Shown here: positions 23,011 to 34,164 of the stretch, piece after piece
Numbering within the stretch: the first letter of the stretch is position 1
How the letters are laid out: every line of letters begins with the position of its first letter
Assembly: GCA_024138025.1 (NCBI GenBank)
Contig: JAMXBD010000055.1
Span: 1,302,001-1,366,000, forward strand
DNA from: Combretum micranthum
Taxonomy: Eukaryota; Streptophyta; Magnoliopsida; Myrtales; Combretaceae
Direction: 5' to 3'
DNA: 64,000 bases
Notes under the pieces: generated by a model
The model's database searches: none
What the model saw: the letters and a program-made list of their open reading frames with translations, nothing else
Told to the model about the DNA's origin: nothing
Made by a program: the position numbers and the translations under genes

Positions 23011-25554
23011 CATATATACACATACATCTCTCACGTTGGAAAATTATATTCCTGTCCTTTTTTCTTCACCTGTGAGTTATTGATGAATCTAGATTTACAT
23101 ATAATTGCTCATAACTGTGAGATAATTATTTTATTTACTTTTTATAATTATTTCAATGGTCAAATGATAAGCTGAACAATCCCATAGAATATCTAATAAC
23201 TTAAGTAATGATTAAAAAAAAAAAAATCATAAATGCCATATCATGTAAGAAGATGATTTTAATGCTGTAAGGATCCAACGTGCCTTACATTTAAAATTCA
23301 AGCATGACAAATCCCCTAGCCATGCATAATACTTAAAGTATTACACGCATAAACTTTCTTAAAAGATATGTTTATGTTGAACATTGCTAACCGGTTTTAA
23401 ATTCTAAAATTATTTAATTAGATTCTCAAGACAACTAGATATAACAGCTGTAAAAACAAATTTTATAAAAATATTTCTATCTTTTATTCACACAAGTAGA
23501 TCAACTTTTTCATAAAATAAAACCATATTATCAGGTATCTTATATACCTTTCTTGATGGTACAACAAACCTTAAAGCTTGTTACAAAGCACATGGGCTTC
23601 TTAACCAAGCCCTTATAGAAAATACAAGTTTCAAAAAAATAAATCCAACTCTTTAATAAAATAAAATACATCCACGGTCCTAACCCACTTCACTCATCAA
23701 CAACTCTCCCCGAGTTATCCCATATTCCCAACCAAACATCATCATCAACACCACCATCATCTACATCATCATCACCATCATTGACACTTGGAAAGAAAAC
23801 AATATTAAGCCAGTACAACAGCAACACAAACACACATAAGATGTCATATATGCTTAAACTAATGCGATGCAGCAACAACAGATTATTATCTTTAAATTAA
23901 AGTAAAACAAACAACACGGGAGCACCCACACTTCGAAATAAGCCTAAGGAAATTTCAGGATCCTGAGTAATAGTAGCTGCTCAATGGGTTGATATAAATA
24001 GCTCGGATACTTATATCTTCTATATCTAACCGAGAAAGAGAAAATAGTTTCATCTAGGGTTTACAGTCATTACACATCTCTACTTATCTTAATCCATAAT
24101 ATAATACAACTTAACTAGTACCATAAACGTAAACCATACTATATTACTTCTCTCTGAGCCTAAGTATACGTTATTCCGATACCATTTACCCCATTAGCTA
24201 TCTGCTGAGCAATTTATGAATTGCCATTGCATCATGGTAGGAGGTGGCCTAAGCACTTAACTACCGTGCCCAGCTCCGGACAAGATTGTCGCTCCCCGGA
24301 CCGGATTAAACGACACGAGCACCATCCACACTCATTAATTATTAAGCCATCTTTAAGTTTTAATTCATTTTAAATGCGTATCCTAACAATCAATACGCAA
24401 GTTTTGCCTACCTTTTATTTTTGAAATTCAAATAGAGATAGAAGGTATTTCAAAAGCCACCTCAGAGGATAGATTAAAGACAAACATTTGTTTAAGAAAA
24501 CTAAACTACATGAGCAATGCAATTATTTATTGACTTATATCAAACTTTATTCTAATCATTCATTTCATGTTTTCATTTAATCAGACATGAAAGTAGGAAC
24601 TGTGTCATGGCTGCGAAGATTGCCCTATTGAGATACGGATAATTCTTTGTTGTCTGTCAATTCATTTTAATTAACCTAGTTTTGGTCTATCATATTTTAG
24701 AAACTTCATACTTCGTATATTGTTTATTGATTTATCCTAACATATAATATAGAGAAATATTCCCTTGTAGAGAGAGAACATAGATTTCTAGGATTTCATA
24801 GTAGCTTTGTACTTTATTGTTTCAATTCATCAAGAATTATGGTTTTTAATGCTTTATCTCATTATGGGTTTTCACTATTTCTTTGAATCGTTGATTTATC
24901 TTGTTATATTCATGGAGGAGTAGTTAAATTTGCTTAGGTTTGTGGATCCTTGGGTTAATTTCATGTAGCTCTGTAATACTTATTTTGAATACGCGATATG
25001 TGTTCATGTCTGATTTCGTTACAATAGGTTGAGAGGTCATTTTAATGAATAGATCTAGGTTATTGATGAGGTTGTTCATGATCACCTCGAGAGAGAGGTG
25101 GTGAGATCTTCTATCACTTGTTTGGAAATTCATTGGGTTAGTTTCTACAACAAAGGATTCTTATTCTTTTTACGAATCTAGGGCGATGATAACTTTTGAA
25201 GACATTCTAGTAATCTGGTCTAGATCTAGAGTTTTTGATCTTGAGAGATGCATTAATTTACATTCATGAATTTGACTCTTCAATAATCAACACAAATTTT
25301 TTTTTTTTTAGAAATTCTTGAGTTACATGAATAGACCTAAGGTGAAGCATGACCAGATCTACCTTGTGAAATAAATATATGTTATCTCTTGCTTACTTGC
25401 TGTGAAATTTGTTATCTGTTGATGCTTGTTAGATTAGGATTATTTTAGATCCTTAGTCGATAAAATTTTCCTTGTTTTATTCGGCTAGATAATAAGAAAA
25501 GAGGAAGTAGAAGTATTTACTAGCCTTTCCTTCGAATATGACATAGATCTTCAA
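23011..25554. other. Gene-free stretch, partly LTR-like
   Basis: No intact gene. 23690-23790 is a CATCAT/CACCAT-rich low-complexity patch. 24230-24320, with CAGCTCCGGACAAG and CTCCCCGGACCGG, is GC-richer than its surroundings and resembles the inner part of Ty3-gypsy LTRs as I remember them, but I cannot define ends. 24770-25550 has no readable protein. Confidence 0.35.
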
Positions 25555-25609
25555 CTATACTACATCCGATAGGTGCGCTTTCCTTTTATTGAGACCATAG
25601 TTAGAAAAA

Positions 25610-25773
25610 GATTTAGAGAAGAAAAAAAATACAAATTTAAAACTCGGTCTGGCTATGTACCAAACGCCTTCAAGATCTTTATCAAAGAAAGTTATGGAGT
25701 AATCCATCTTTTGCTTCTTGGCATGGAGATTTAATACCTCGTCTTTTCTAATGTCACGTGTGGTTTTGTTCAT
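25610..25773 (-). pseudogene. Ty3-gypsy gag-pol relic (Tat/Athila-type)
   Basis: On the minus strand the translation includes DEVLNLHAKKQKMDYSITF followed by DKDLEGVWY. Plant Tat-type gypsy polyproteins carry the string SITFTDEDLEGV just ahead of the aspartic protease. Only about 40 residues are recognisable before the frame becomes F- and S-rich noise, so this is a short remnant. The surrounding non-coding sequence (24.8-26.3 kb) may belong to the same dead element. Confidence 0.5.
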
Positions 25774-25779
25774 CGGTCT

Positions 25780-28655
25780 TCCCTTATGGGGCCCTTCCCT
25801 TGGAATTTTGCTCTACTTCACTTCAAGCTGATTGGGTTAGTGAGATAGTTGATCACCGAGTTTGCAAGACTAAAGCCAATTAATAAATGCACTGAGTGTG
25901 TACGACGTGATCACTCCGATACTCAAGTTAGTAGGTGGATTGAAATGTATGGTAGTAATAGAGAATAAGAGTAAAGGAGTGAACTTAGATCCAAGTCGAT
26001 TGAACCTTACTTATATAGTGTAGTTCCTTCCTTCATCAAGAAAGTAAATCTTCCCAAGATAAGAAACTTCTCTTATTTCATTAAGGAAGTGTTGTCTAAT
26101 TATTTAAGGGTTCTCTTGAGAGTGTTTTCCCTTTTAAGAAAGTAAAGCGTTCTTTTCTTTATTGGTAATGAAGGGCTCAATTAGGAAAGTTTCCTTCTTA
26201 GGTCATGTGAGGCAACAATTGAAGCTTATGGAGATTCGTAGCCTTTTTAGACCTATCAATTTTTGAGTCTGAGTAAGGGGGTTGACTTATATGATTATGA
26301 GGTCTAATTAAGCTCAAAAGGCCCAAGACCAAAAATAGCGATCAACAGTATCTATATCATAAAAAACCAAAATTTTATAATACTTTAGTAAGTTATTTAG
26401 ATATGTAACTATTAACGTTTTTTAAATAACTATAATTTGGGTGTAACATCTTCTGCTATAATCTATACATGAAACACATTTATTGAACTATAGCTATATG
26501 CATCTTACTACAGGTAAAACCATGCCTTTTATATTTAATCTTGGGCATTATATTGCCTAATGTTTTATAAGTTGTAATCAATGTTCTAAACTTTAACTAC
26601 TCTCATTTCATGTAATTGTAATTTCATCACAGTCTTATTCCAAATGAATAGCTATTATAGCATTCCATTCACTAAATAGCGATTCCATAACAAATCTCTA
26701 TAAAAAAAAATAATTGAATAGTCATTATTTATTTAAACCTATGAATAGTAATTCATTGTTGAACTATCTTTTTTCAAAATACCCCATTTAAATAAAAAAT
26801 TAACAAAGAAAAATCCTATTACGGTTATATTATATTTTTCAGTAATAGGAATTTTATTATAATCTTATTTATTCAAAGAAGTGAATGAGCCATAATAATT
26901 GTTTAAGTTAACATCTTTGCTATTTATAATTTTATAATTTTAATACACGTCAACTTTTACTAATGCAGCATACGAGTGTAGATTTTTTTTCCCTATGTGG
27001 ACGAAACATACCGACCAAATTGAATAATTTATTATTGAAATCTAAAAATAAGTGGTTATAATCTAGCATTTACATTGTTAGACTAAAATTTCCCTTCTCA
27101 CCATTTGAGATTATTAAACCTTATAAATATTATATTATTAGCAGTCTTACAATGGTTCAATAGTAAATCATTTAATATTTAATTCAGTGAGTATGCCTTT
27201 CCACATCAAAAAATATTACACAGCGCTAGTAAAAGTTAATGTTTATTAAAATTATACATTATAGACACTATATTGAGCAACTTGTAAAATTTACAATTGC
27301 AACATTTATTAACTGCAGACAAAAGTAGAAATACTTTTCTATTCCTTTTCCTCTTCTATGGTCCTCATTTCATCTTTAGAGGGCTTTTATGGTAGCATGA
27401 GCCTGTTCTATTGTCTTAATTTTCAAATTATCCGAATTTGGTATCTAATAAATCTTTACTTAAACTATCGTCATAAACAAAAAATTAAAAAGGTGTTTAA
27501 AAATATTACAAATTTCCAAACACACATCACTCCAATTTAAAACAATAAAAGATCGAATTACTAATACTATCATACTTCTATCTTAATCAAGTTGATCTTG
27601 TTTTAGTAAAACATTTAATAAATGTTATCAAATGTTAATTCCGTCTGAGAATTAAAGACAACATCAAAAATTATTTGGCAAAACAATCTTTAAAAGATTA
27701 AATTATCTCAACACTTTTAAGCATTTCAATCTAGGATGCTGGTTTGCTTTCGTGACTTGGGTTAGAAAAAATTGATTAAATCAGGAAGAATCTCCATTGA
27801 AGATCATCATAAACCCTAATCAAATAAAATCAAATTGCTTTCTTGTACATATGAGTTCAAAATTCCATTTCTTCAAAGCAATCTTACACGTGTATATTAT
27901 TCCTTATATGCTAAATGTTAGATGGAGGATGTTGCTAATGATGGAAGAAGAGACTTGAATTAATGAAGTTAGTTCTAAATTGAGTATTCTACAATTATAT
28001 AGCAATCCAAACGCTATATATCGATGACGACTTGGTTAATTGAAATCACATGTGGGTATGGGGAAAAAAAAAACTTAATTTTATCACAAATCACCTTACA
28101 ATCCATTATGGTTAGATCATTCATATGATGTATTTTCATTAAAGAAACAAAATTACACATATAAAAATTACTCATAAAACATGTTGCTGACCTATTATAA
28201 TGATGGAATAATAGAAAATAGTCAAACATAATTTATTTCAAACTAAGTAAAAAGGGAGCTTGGTTCCAAATAATGAGAAAGCAATGTAGGTAATAATGTT
28301 AGTGGAAGAAATCGTGAACTTGGTGTTTAGAGTTCAGAGCAATGTTGTTGGATCCGGATTGGTTTAGTCGGTTCGAAAATGTTCAATTAGAATTGATCGT
28401 GATAGAAAGTTGGTTCATGCATTTGGCTTGGACTGGCATCGATTCGGATTGACTAGGTTATAATCATATTATTTTATAAATTTATAAAATATAAATGTTA
28501 TATTATGCTATTATAGGGTAAATATTTTGTGGAAATTATATATTGTAGTTAGTTTTAGTATTTAGAAATATTATAAAGAAAAAGAAAAAAAATAGAAAAC
28601 AGAAAATAAAAAAAAAAGAAGAAAACACATGGGTTGGCTGAAGAATTAAATAAGT
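25780..28655. other. Gene-free AT-rich stretch
   Basis: No gene recognised on either strand. 26000-26200 contains CTTCATCAAGAAAGTAAAT-like and AAGAAAGT repeats that may be degraded LTR sequence connected with the gypsy relic. 28340-28450 is GGTT/CGGATT-rich, like a hAT subterminal region, but no paired end was found. Confidence 0.4.
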
Positions 28656-28662
28656 CCACGAG

Positions 28663-28786
28663 TGCTATTGGTTAAAGTTTAAAATAGGCATTCGAATTAG
28701 CAGAGATTATATTTCATTCATGTATTACACATTTGCTATTGGTCAAAATTTAAAATAGGCTTTTGAGTTAGCAGAGATTATATTTC
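28663..28786. repeat. Two-unit 71-bp tandem repeat
   Basis: TGCTATTGGT followed by TTTAAAATAGGC and TTAGCAGAGATTATATTTC occurs at 28663 and again at 28734, with a few substitutions. It lies next to a TATA-containing stretch and three copies of TATTCGAG within 28925-28970, suggestive of a degraded LTR. Confidence 0.8.
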
Positions 28787-29514
28787 TTTTTGGGGTATAG
28801 GGGAGTGTTATCATATTTTGTGTATATATACCAATCAATTATTACTGAAAAAGGAATAAGAAAAATTTTATCCCCAAAATTATGTATTGGTTTTCTGCAT
28901 CCGGACTTCTAAAATCTACTTATATTCGAGTAGATTTGGCTTGTATTCGAGCCAACCCAACTTATATTCGAGTTGGATTTATTTTCTATACTCTTTTCAT
29001 TGATTAATTTTTTGGTTTGAATTGCCACCACACTTCATATGCTTTCTTCTCTTTTTAAGTTATATGCCTTATACGAATTTAATAGATGTGTGTGTGTCTT
29101 TTATAAATAAAATATGTCATATATTTTTATTTTTTATTGATCCTAATTTAACTCTTTCGTATCTCAATCCTTGGCCCTAGGCATATCAAGTCATACTCTT
29201 CTGGCCAGATCGAGCCAATATTATTTTAGAGCATTACTGCATACTAAATCAAGTTTGAAAAAATGGGAACATGTGAGAGTCGTGATTGCATGGGAGAATG
29301 AGTAGTGGACAAAAGGGGGTTGTAAAAAAAAAAAATACAATATAGAAATATAGCATGTTATTAATTTAAAGAAAAACATATAAATGTTAAACACCACATG
29401 TAAATTTAAAGACTTTGTCAGATGGGCTGGACCTAAACGCTAAACATCCATATTATTAAAGCAAAACTACCTCCTTTGATGTCTTTAGTGTAAATATTTT
29501 TAATATATGGACAT

Positions 29515-30107
29515 AAAATATTTTTTATATTCCCGAAATCATGAAAATTAAATAGGGTTTTAATATAATTAAATAAGTGTTGAATAGATATAGTTGTTTT
29601 TTTAGCATATGAGTGTAAAATATTTTTGGTATCATTGAAATCATGAAATTAAAGAGGGTTTGAATAAAATTAAATAGGGATTGAATAGACACAGTCTTTT
29701 CCACATAAAATATTTTTGGTATCCTTCAACTCATGAAATCAAATAGGTTTTGAATATAATTAAATAGGAGTTGAATAGACATAGTTTTTTCCTTTTTTAG
29801 CATAAGAGTGTAAAATATTTTTGGTATCCTTGAAATCATGAAATTAAATAGGGTTTGAATAGAATTTAAATAGGGATTGAATAGATAGTCTTTTCTGCGT
29901 ATAATATTTTTGGTATCCCTGAACTAATGAAATTAACTAAGGTTTGAATAGAATTAAATAAGAGTTGAGTAGGCATAGTCTTTTCCTTTTTTAGCACACA
30001 AGCGTAAAATATTTTTGGTATTCCTGAAATCATGCAATTAAATAGGGTTGGAATATAATTAAATAGATGTTGAATAAACATAATCTTTTCATTTTTTAGC
30101 CTAAGCA
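29515..30107. repeat. Minisatellite with alternating long and short monomers
   Basis: Six monomers start with AAAATATTTTTGGTAT-like sequence at 29515, 29617, 29707, 29812, 29902 and 30006. The spacings are about 102, 90, 105, 90 and 104 bp. Each carries GAAATCATGAAATTAAATAG and TTGAATAGACATAG-like blocks. Long monomers additionally carry TTTTTTAGCATAAGAGTGT before the next unit, and short ones do not. The alternation means the array grew by copying dimers of about 195 bp. Minus-strand open frames here (29866-30108) are by-products of the repeat. Confidence 0.92.
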
Positions 30108-30879
30108 TGTATCTTTATATACTGGTCTAAACATTTGATACCATATTTATGCATGACAGTTACCCAACATGGATAAGTTACCTGTGGAAAGTACAATTGT
30201 CATTATGATTTGTAATTAATTTCCTAATTTCTAGGACTAATTAAGGTAACCTGTTAAAACAATATATCTATTTAATTTATATATATTGAGTTGTTTTATT
30301 TGCACACGCATCGTGGGTGCATCGTCTATTTGTAATAAATAATAGATAATAGATAAATAGATTTAAAAGAGTTTCAACTATTTATAGAAATAGACATTTT
30401 TTTAAAATTTTTTTCTAACAAATTATTTATAAATAATTACATCAGATAAAAAAATTATAATTTTCATTAAAAGATCAAATAGATGAAATATATATAAAAT
30501 ATAAACATAAATCGAACATATTTATATATATTATTTCAAAAAAATACAAATACAGATAAGAAAAGGGACCATCAAAACAGATGCATTGTTATAAAAAATG
30601 AAAACCAAATAATTTCAAATATAAAAAAGCCACGGAGGCCAAGGTTTCCATCAAGATTCACAACGCAAAACCAAATCTCACAACATCGTGCCCCGCTTCC
30701 CTTCCCTTCCCTTCTCTCCTCTCCTCTCCTCTTCTGGACAACGGCGTTAAAACGCTCTTACATCTTCCGACATCCTTATATTTCTCTCTATAGAATTCAA
30801 AAAATAAAATCTGCTGTTGTTGTTGTCCGTAGTTTTCTTCTTCCCCGAATTTCAGGTCTTCGTAAAACCTAAATCCACA
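30108..30879. other. Non-coding stretch and putative 5' leader of the HIT4-like exon
   Basis: 30108-30600 is AT-rich and includes a partial MITE-like repeat (30470-30600). 30690-30732 is a striking pyrimidine tract made of CTTCC and CTCCT units, followed by an apparently ordinary 5' UTR up to the ATG at 30880. Confidence 0.5.
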
Positions 30880-31060
30880 ATGGTGAAATGTGCGAAGAGA
30901 AAGCACAGCCAAACCGACGATCCCACTCTGTCTCAATCGCAACCTTTCGTCTCAAACCATGCAAAACCACAAGTCCGAACCCGATGCTTCTAGAGGTAAA
31001 CGAGTCAAAGCCTCCAGACCCAGACCCGAACCCGAATACTTAGAAGACCGACGCAACTTG
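30880..31060 (+). pseudogene. First exon of a HIT4-like nuclear protein, frameshifted and orphaned
   Basis: From ATG 30880 the frame reads MVKCAKRKHSQTDD and then stops at a TAG near 30991. One frame over, the sequence continues KSEPDASRGKRVKASRPRPE and then PEYLEDRRNL up to a good donor, GTAAAT at 31061. The basic KRVKAS stretch followed by EPEYLEDRRNL resembles the N-terminus of plant HEAT INTOLERANT 4 proteins, whose next residues are EDLWK. No exon with that continuation follows; the next coding-like sequence is the unrelated cystatin-like unit. So this is a 5' UTR plus first exon cut off from its gene. The family call rests on a short match. Confidence 0.4.
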
Positions 31061-31317
31061 GTAAATCTGCTTCTTCCTCTCACTGTGTATGTATGGATAG
31101 CTGTCGATTTCTAGGACTTGCTGTTTTTAGTATGCTTAGAGATGGAATTATACAACTTTAGTATAGTTATCGTCTGTTGTGTTGCGTATAATAGTTGTAT
31201 GCTTGGATTTTTGTAATCAAGACCTATCGTACAGTTCTGTTAGGGTTTTTGGTTGTCCAAAAGTTTGAAGGTGGGAAAATTAGGGTTTATATATATTATA
31301 TATAAATATTATAACAG

Positions 31318-32067
31318 ACAGAAGTTAGGGTTTCAAGGTGGGAAAATTAGGGCTTCGAGATGATAAGGTCTGATTCAACAAAAGCAAAAAAAAAACAAAG
31401 GTGATGGTTGCTGATGAACACGAGGATGAGGAGAAATACGATTAAGGCTCATCAGATGATGACGATGAGGGGTAGATGAATCAAAGTAACCTATCGAAGC
31501 TATCGGAATACCACAAGATGATGGAGGAGAGTGATATACGTGTGTGTGTGTGTGTATATATTTTTCCTTTTTTAAAAAATTAAAGATGGATTATATAATG
31601 TATATATTTGGCAGGGTTTTGACGTTGATATTGAGAAAATCAGAGGCCTGTTTGCCTTCGGTTTGATTATCCCCATCGAGGATTTAATTGAAGAAGGTAT
31701 GGAGATACGTCTTACCCAATTGGTATCTCATGGTCTCAAAAAGCACCACGAGGAAAAGGTAAGGTCATTATTTTTATCATATGCTTAACATTTAGATTTC
31801 GGGTCTTAATTTCGTCATTTTAACTGTTACGACTTAATTAATTATTCAAGCTAGATAGACGTGGGTTGGGTTCAATGATAATTTCTTTTTTCAAAAGGGT
31901 GAGGAATTATCAACGCAAATGCGCAGTCTGCAGCTGGGTATTGGTATTGCATCGCGTTCGAGGCCAAGGATGTGAATGAGGGTGAGGATGAGGCAAACCT
32001 GAATGTTAACCAATTATGCATTTGGGATGGTATTGACGAAGATGACGTCGACATATTAAGAAAATAA
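31318..32067 (+). pseudogene. Cystatin/UPF0725-like gene, copy A, broken
   Basis: Three exons can be paired with copy B at 60238-61010. Exon 1 (about 31390-31533) has in-frame stops, and its donor reads GATATACGT where B has GGTGTACGT. Exon 2 (31615-31758, 48 codons) is open and contains GFDVDIEKIRGLFAFG and IPIEDLIEEG. Exon 3 (31898-32067) lost about 16 bp after GGTGAGGAATTA compared with B, shifting the frame, then reads QSAAGYWYCIAFEAKDVNEG and ends TAA. The ESxGFDVD opening and xxFEAKD strand resemble plant cystatin/monellin-like UPF0725 (MS5-related) proteins. These belong to the cystatin fold, but I see no inhibitory QxVxG motif. The function is unknown. Confidence 0.55.
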
Positions 32068-32344
32068 TAGTCTTTATCACTTGACACAGTGTGTCAAAGG
32101 GGAATAATAGCTTCTTTTTTAAACTATAAAAGCATAAACTCAATTTAGTTGAACCATTTAAAAATGATAAAAAGGATTTGGAGATATTCAATCAAAGTGA
32201 AAGCTAAATTAGTATTGATAATTCGCTGTTATTGTTTCTTTTTTCAGTTGTCTGGTAGGACTACATGGTTAATATAAAAGGTTTTATTGTTGTTGTTAGT
32301 TTTTTAATGTTGTTATTATTGTTAATATGAAAATTTTATTGCAG

Positions 32345-32600
32345 TGAAGTTTTAGAAGAGTATACTAGAGAAATCCAAAAGATTCAAAAGCTAGTCCTGG
32401 AACTACTAAAAGGCATATTAAAGAGTGGGGGACTTGAATCCTATTATGAGGAAAAAGCTTTGAATATGGACTATGGAGTCCTGATTCCAAAGCCTTACAG
32501 CAAACCTTTAATCCCCTTGCCCTGAGCTAGAACTTGCCATTGGCATGCTTCCTCATTCCAACCATGGCCTTTTAACTGATCCTTGCTCAGAAAGAATTGG
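32345..32600 (+). pseudogene. 2-oxoglutarate/Fe(II) dioxygenase exon fragment
   Basis: The frame at 32345-32522 reads EVLEEYTREIQKIQKLVLEL, then LLKGIL..GLESYYEEKALN, then PLIPLP and TGA. One frame over it continues ELELAIGMLPHSNHGLLT. Plant DIOX enzymes carry ...EEYTREIRKI...LGLE...EKALNMD...[25 protein letters not shown]. The HxD iron-binding motif reads HSN here, so the Asp ligand is lost. No upstream or downstream DIOX exons are seen. Confidence 0.65.
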
Positions 32601-33126
32601 TGAAATTTATAGAATCTAATAATACCCATTGCCATAATTCACGTATTCTATTTTACATAAAGGACCTGGTTGTAAGATTATTAAACTCTATAGTTGGTCG
32701 TATTGGTAATTTATCTTTGAATATGTTTTGTTTTCCTTCATTTATAGGTCGATTAAAAATTGTGCTCATGGAGGTCAGTGTGCCAATGTTCATCCATGGG
32801 AAAGAAGTTTATATAGTTTGGTTCTTTGTTAATTTGCTTTGGTACATGTGATGTTGAGAAAGAAGTTTTCCAGATGTGATTTGTTAAATGAATCCTGTAT
32901 GATGTGTAAAATTAAATCTAACTTTTGATGTACATACAAATTTTTATTAGATTTTATGATGGGTAATTAATTCATACGTATTGCATTACCTCCATTTGGT
33001 CTGTTTTTTGAGAATTATGATAACGTTTATTCATTTAATTAATATAATCATAGATTAGAATGTTTAGTTTTCCTATCTATTTGAAACAAAAGCAATGATG
33101 ATATTCATGAGTTATTCATGGTTGCA

Positions 33127-33455
33127 GAGGAAAATGCAGGGATTGACATAGTTCCTCTTTTTATTTCTGTTGATCCCGAGAAAGATACTGTTGAGTAAGT
33201 TCATGAATACGTTAAGGTGTTGATTAATCTGCTATAATTTTTTTCTTTTAGTATCATGTTAAATTTGCGCCTACCTTGGAGTGGACTCTCTTGATTTTAA
33301 GATCTATATATGTTGTTTCAGAGTTCCATCCAAAATTAATTGGGCTTATTGGCATGCCGGATGAAATTAAAGAGGTTGCCTGTGCTTATGAAGTTTACCG
33401 CATGAAGACTACTGAGGAAGATTCTGATTATCTTGTTGATCACTCCATTGTGATG
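33127..33455 (+). pseudogene. SCO1/HCC1-like copper chaperone, two exons, broken
   Basis: The exon at 33127-33207 reads AGIDIVPLFISVDPEKDTVE, then TAA where the family has a Gln codon, then VHEYVK. The exon at about 33321-33455 reads EFHPKLIGLIGMPDEIKEVA, then YRMKTTEEDSDYLVDHSIVM and a donor after ATGTAT. This is the C-terminal thioredoxin-fold half of SCO proteins, which deliver copper to cytochrome c oxidase in mitochondria. The copper-ligand His in VDHSI is kept. The CxxxC exon and N-terminus are absent, and the last exon is missing. Confidence 0.75.
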
Positions 33456-34164
33456 TATGTATCATGCTCTTTGTATTGTTTGCTTTTGGTATTCTCCTTT
33501 TGATTGTTTCATCCGCGTGTTAATGTATTTGATTTGATTGTGATCTGAGTATAGTCACAAATGCTAGTCCTTTTTCACATAAATTGTTGTGATTTGGAAT
33601 GGCATGATTGTTTTTCGAAGTTAACTATGTGCCCGTTCCATTTTCCACTTCTATATGTTTCATTTAGCTATCCTATCTTTTCGATTCCTGGTTAATTGTG
33701 TTTGCATATTTCTTTTGAGTATGCACTTTGAAAGGGAAAAGTGGAGAAGTGCTGGCAAACTTACCTGTGCATGAGTTGACTTGTTACAATCTTTTTTCTA
33801 TAATAAATGTCGGAACAAAAGAATTACTGTATTTTATGATTTAGTCGATTATGATGTGGTATGTTTGTTTGTTTTTTTTCTTTTTCTAATGTAGTAGATT
33901 TGCATTGATTTTGCAAATTTATCTATTATATATGTGTATATATATTTCGATATATGAGAATTAGAAGATCAGTATGTACTCAAAATAAATCCAAATCATC
34001 CTACATCATCAAGAATTAATAAAAAATTATGATTGAATCTCCTCAAATCTTGGAGCCAATGACAAATGATAGAGATGCCACCGGGTTGGGTTTCGAGCAG
34101 GTCGTATGAATCCAAACCCGAACGCACTACACTATAGGGTATACCAAACCCGACCCTCCATCAT
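33456..34164. other. Gene-free spacer before the inverted-repeat block
   Basis: Intron-like sequence continues after the SCO1 fragment. 34075-34160 is GC-richer, with CACCGGGTTGGGTTTCGAG and AAACCCGACCC, a composition typical of hAT or MULE ends in plants. No matching partner end was located. Confidence 0.4.

Noticed and set aside
29515..30107. Possible CRISPR-like array
   Set aside because: The units are contiguous similar monomers without unique spacers, and the DNA is clearly eukaryotic.
29866..30108. 80-codon minus-strand frame with repeated peptide pattern
   Set aside because: The frame is the translation of the minisatellite monomers, not a gene.
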